A stretch of DNA of 64,000 nt from the NCBI GenBank assembly GCA_963733505.1, contig CAVTDW010000004.1:62001-126000 (forward strand), in the 5' to 3' direction. Of this stretch, positions 63,239-64,000 are shown in pieces (the stretch's first letter is position 1; every line of letters begins with the position of its first letter). A program made the position numbers and the translations under genes. The notes under the pieces were generated by a model. It made no database searches. It was not told the origin of the DNA and worked only from the letters and a program-made list of their open reading frames with translations. This DNA comes from JALYXV01 sp963733505. GTDB lineage: Bacteria; Actinomycetota; Acidimicrobiia; Acidimicrobiales; Palsa-688.

Positions 63239-64000
63239 TTACTGGGGCGTGAGCTCGCCCGCCGCAATCGCGGCCGCCATCCCCTCGCAGGTCCGGATCA
63301 CGACCAGCGCCGCCTCCACCGCATCCTGAGGCGACAGCGGGCTCTCGGCTCGACGTTGCCAGCGATCGACGGCCCGTGCGAGCGCCGCCTGGATCGCCTC
63401 GTCGGGTGCGTCGGCGTCGAGCCCCAGTCGTGACCGGATATCGGTGCCGTCGGCGCCGAGCAGCCGTTCGGCTTCCGAGGTTTCCGCGTCCGGCAAGGGG
63501 ACGGCGCCGGCACGGAGCGAATTCATGAGCCGCACCTCGGCCAGTTCGTGCGCGCCCGCCCGGATGCGCTCGATCTCGGTGTCGATGCTCTCGCTACCGG
63601 CTATCGGCAGCCGGCGAACCAACGAGTCGAGGGCCAACAGCGCCGCCCGGCCCTTCAACAGGTCGCGCCGGCCGGCGAACTGCGAGTCCAGCAGGCCACG
63701 CAGCGCATCGAGTCCGCTGTGGCGACGCAGGGCCTCGGCCAGTTGCCGGGCGCTGCGAGCGCCATTGCTGACAAAGTCCACCGAGGCCCGGACGCCGAAC
63801 AGTCCGAAACGATTGAGGACCGCGACGCGTGCCGCGGGGGAGATCGAACACGGGCGAAGGGCGAAGCGGTCAACCGAGAGCAGTAGCTCGTCGAGTTCCT
63901 CAGCCGGTAGCTGCTGCAGCTGGCCGATCAGCCGGAAGTCGGTCTCGCGGAGGCTGACCGCAGCCTGGGCCAAGAGGCCGGCCACCGGGACGACCGCCTG
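63239..64000 (-). CDS. Dynamin-like GTPase C-terminal part (partial)
   Basis: The frame is open through the window edge at 64000 and its last 250 residues are visible. VPVAGLLAQAAVSLRETDFR, LLLSVDRF, VLNRFGLFGVRASVDFVSNG and a SGLDALRGLLDSQFAGRRDL block resemble the helical part that follows the G domain in actinobacterial dynamin-superfamily GTPases. The GTP-binding motifs would lie beyond the window. The C-terminus is helical and acidic. Family call is tentative. Confidence 0.55.
   Translation of the reverse strand, partial: QAVVPVAGLLAQAAVSLRETDFRLIGQLQQLPAEELDELLLSVDRFALRPCSISPAARVAVLNRFGLFGVRASVDFVSNGARSARQLAEALRRHSGLDALRGLLDSQFAGRRDLLKGRAALLALDSLVRRLPIAGSESIDTEIERIRAGAHELAEVRLMNSLRAGAVPLPDAETSEAERLLGADGTDIRSRLGLDADAPDEAIQAALARAVDRWQRRAESPLSPQDAVEAALVVIRTCEGMAAAIAAGELTPQ

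Overview
The window looks like a chromosomal segment of a very GC-rich actinobacterium. I infer class Acidimicrobiia or a near relative; no rRNA or ribosomal marker is present to test this. Actinobacterial signs are a DUF4193 protein, a radical-SAM gene of the Rv2578c family with a perfect TCGAAC-N4-GTTCGA LexA box, a SigF-type sigma factor, DUF501 followed by Ppx/GppA, and a PlsC/GalE-like pair. At least ten conserved genes carry what look like single-base frameshifts, often at short homopolymers. I treat most of these as possible sequencing errors rather than as dead genes.

Layout. 0-7.5 kb: one long minus-strand operon with a branched-chain amino-acid-type ABC transporter (binding protein, livH, livM, livG, livF), a HAD hydrolase, a MaoC mesaconyl-CoA hydratase-like gene and mutY, followed by a partial Tim44-like gene. 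7.6-13.2 kb: a methyltransferase, a large methylsuccinyl-CoA dehydrogenase-like gene, a selenocysteine-containing SelW-like protein (in-frame TGA), DUF4193, a malyl-CoA lyase-like gene behind a palindromic operator, and a DUF885-type protease. 13.3-29 kb: mostly housekeeping genes (dienelactone hydrolase, a TetR regulator, fumC, a YcaQ-like DNA glycosylase, sigF, the SOS radical-SAM gene, a GHKL ATPase, Uma2, a DMT exporter, YihY and a PBP4-type carboxypeptidase).

29.0-39.0 kb is a genomic island at tRNA-Leu(UAA). A 23-bp copy of the tRNA 3' end lies about 9.9 kb away at 38987-39009, next to a decayed tyrosine integrase. Cargo includes a HemD-like/winged-helix regulator, two tandem truncated haemoglobins, a phytanoyl-CoA-type dioxygenase, VOC, DUF1579 and alpha/beta-hydrolase proteins, and an IS3-family element that interrupts a small gene.

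39-47.3 kb: a DAC-domain (diadenylate cyclase-like) protein, a TOPRIM protein, a DJ-1/PfpI protein, CsbD, ChaB/Rho-N, and a formate dehydrogenase operon fdhA-fdhB-nrfD-like in which fdhA has an in-frame TGA (Sec). The SECIS-like hairpins after both TGA codons carry the same apical loop, GGTCT, which supports real UGA recoding. 47.5-64 kb: a STAS protein, a SigE-like ECF operon, an Fe-S RecB-like nuclease, unknown membrane proteins, PlsC and an epimerase, GNAT, a class V aminotransferase, Ppx/GppA and DUF501, a Tat-exported phospholipase C-like enzyme, an ECF42-type sigma factor with its YCII partner, DoxX and a partial dynamin-like GTPase.

Metabolic theme (inference): the mch-, mcd- and mcl-like genes are steps of the ethylmalonyl-CoA pathway. 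Together with a glyoxylate-type aminotransferase and formate dehydrogenase they suggest C2/C1 assimilation. The crotonyl-CoA carboxylase/reductase and ethylmalonyl-CoA mutase are not in this window.
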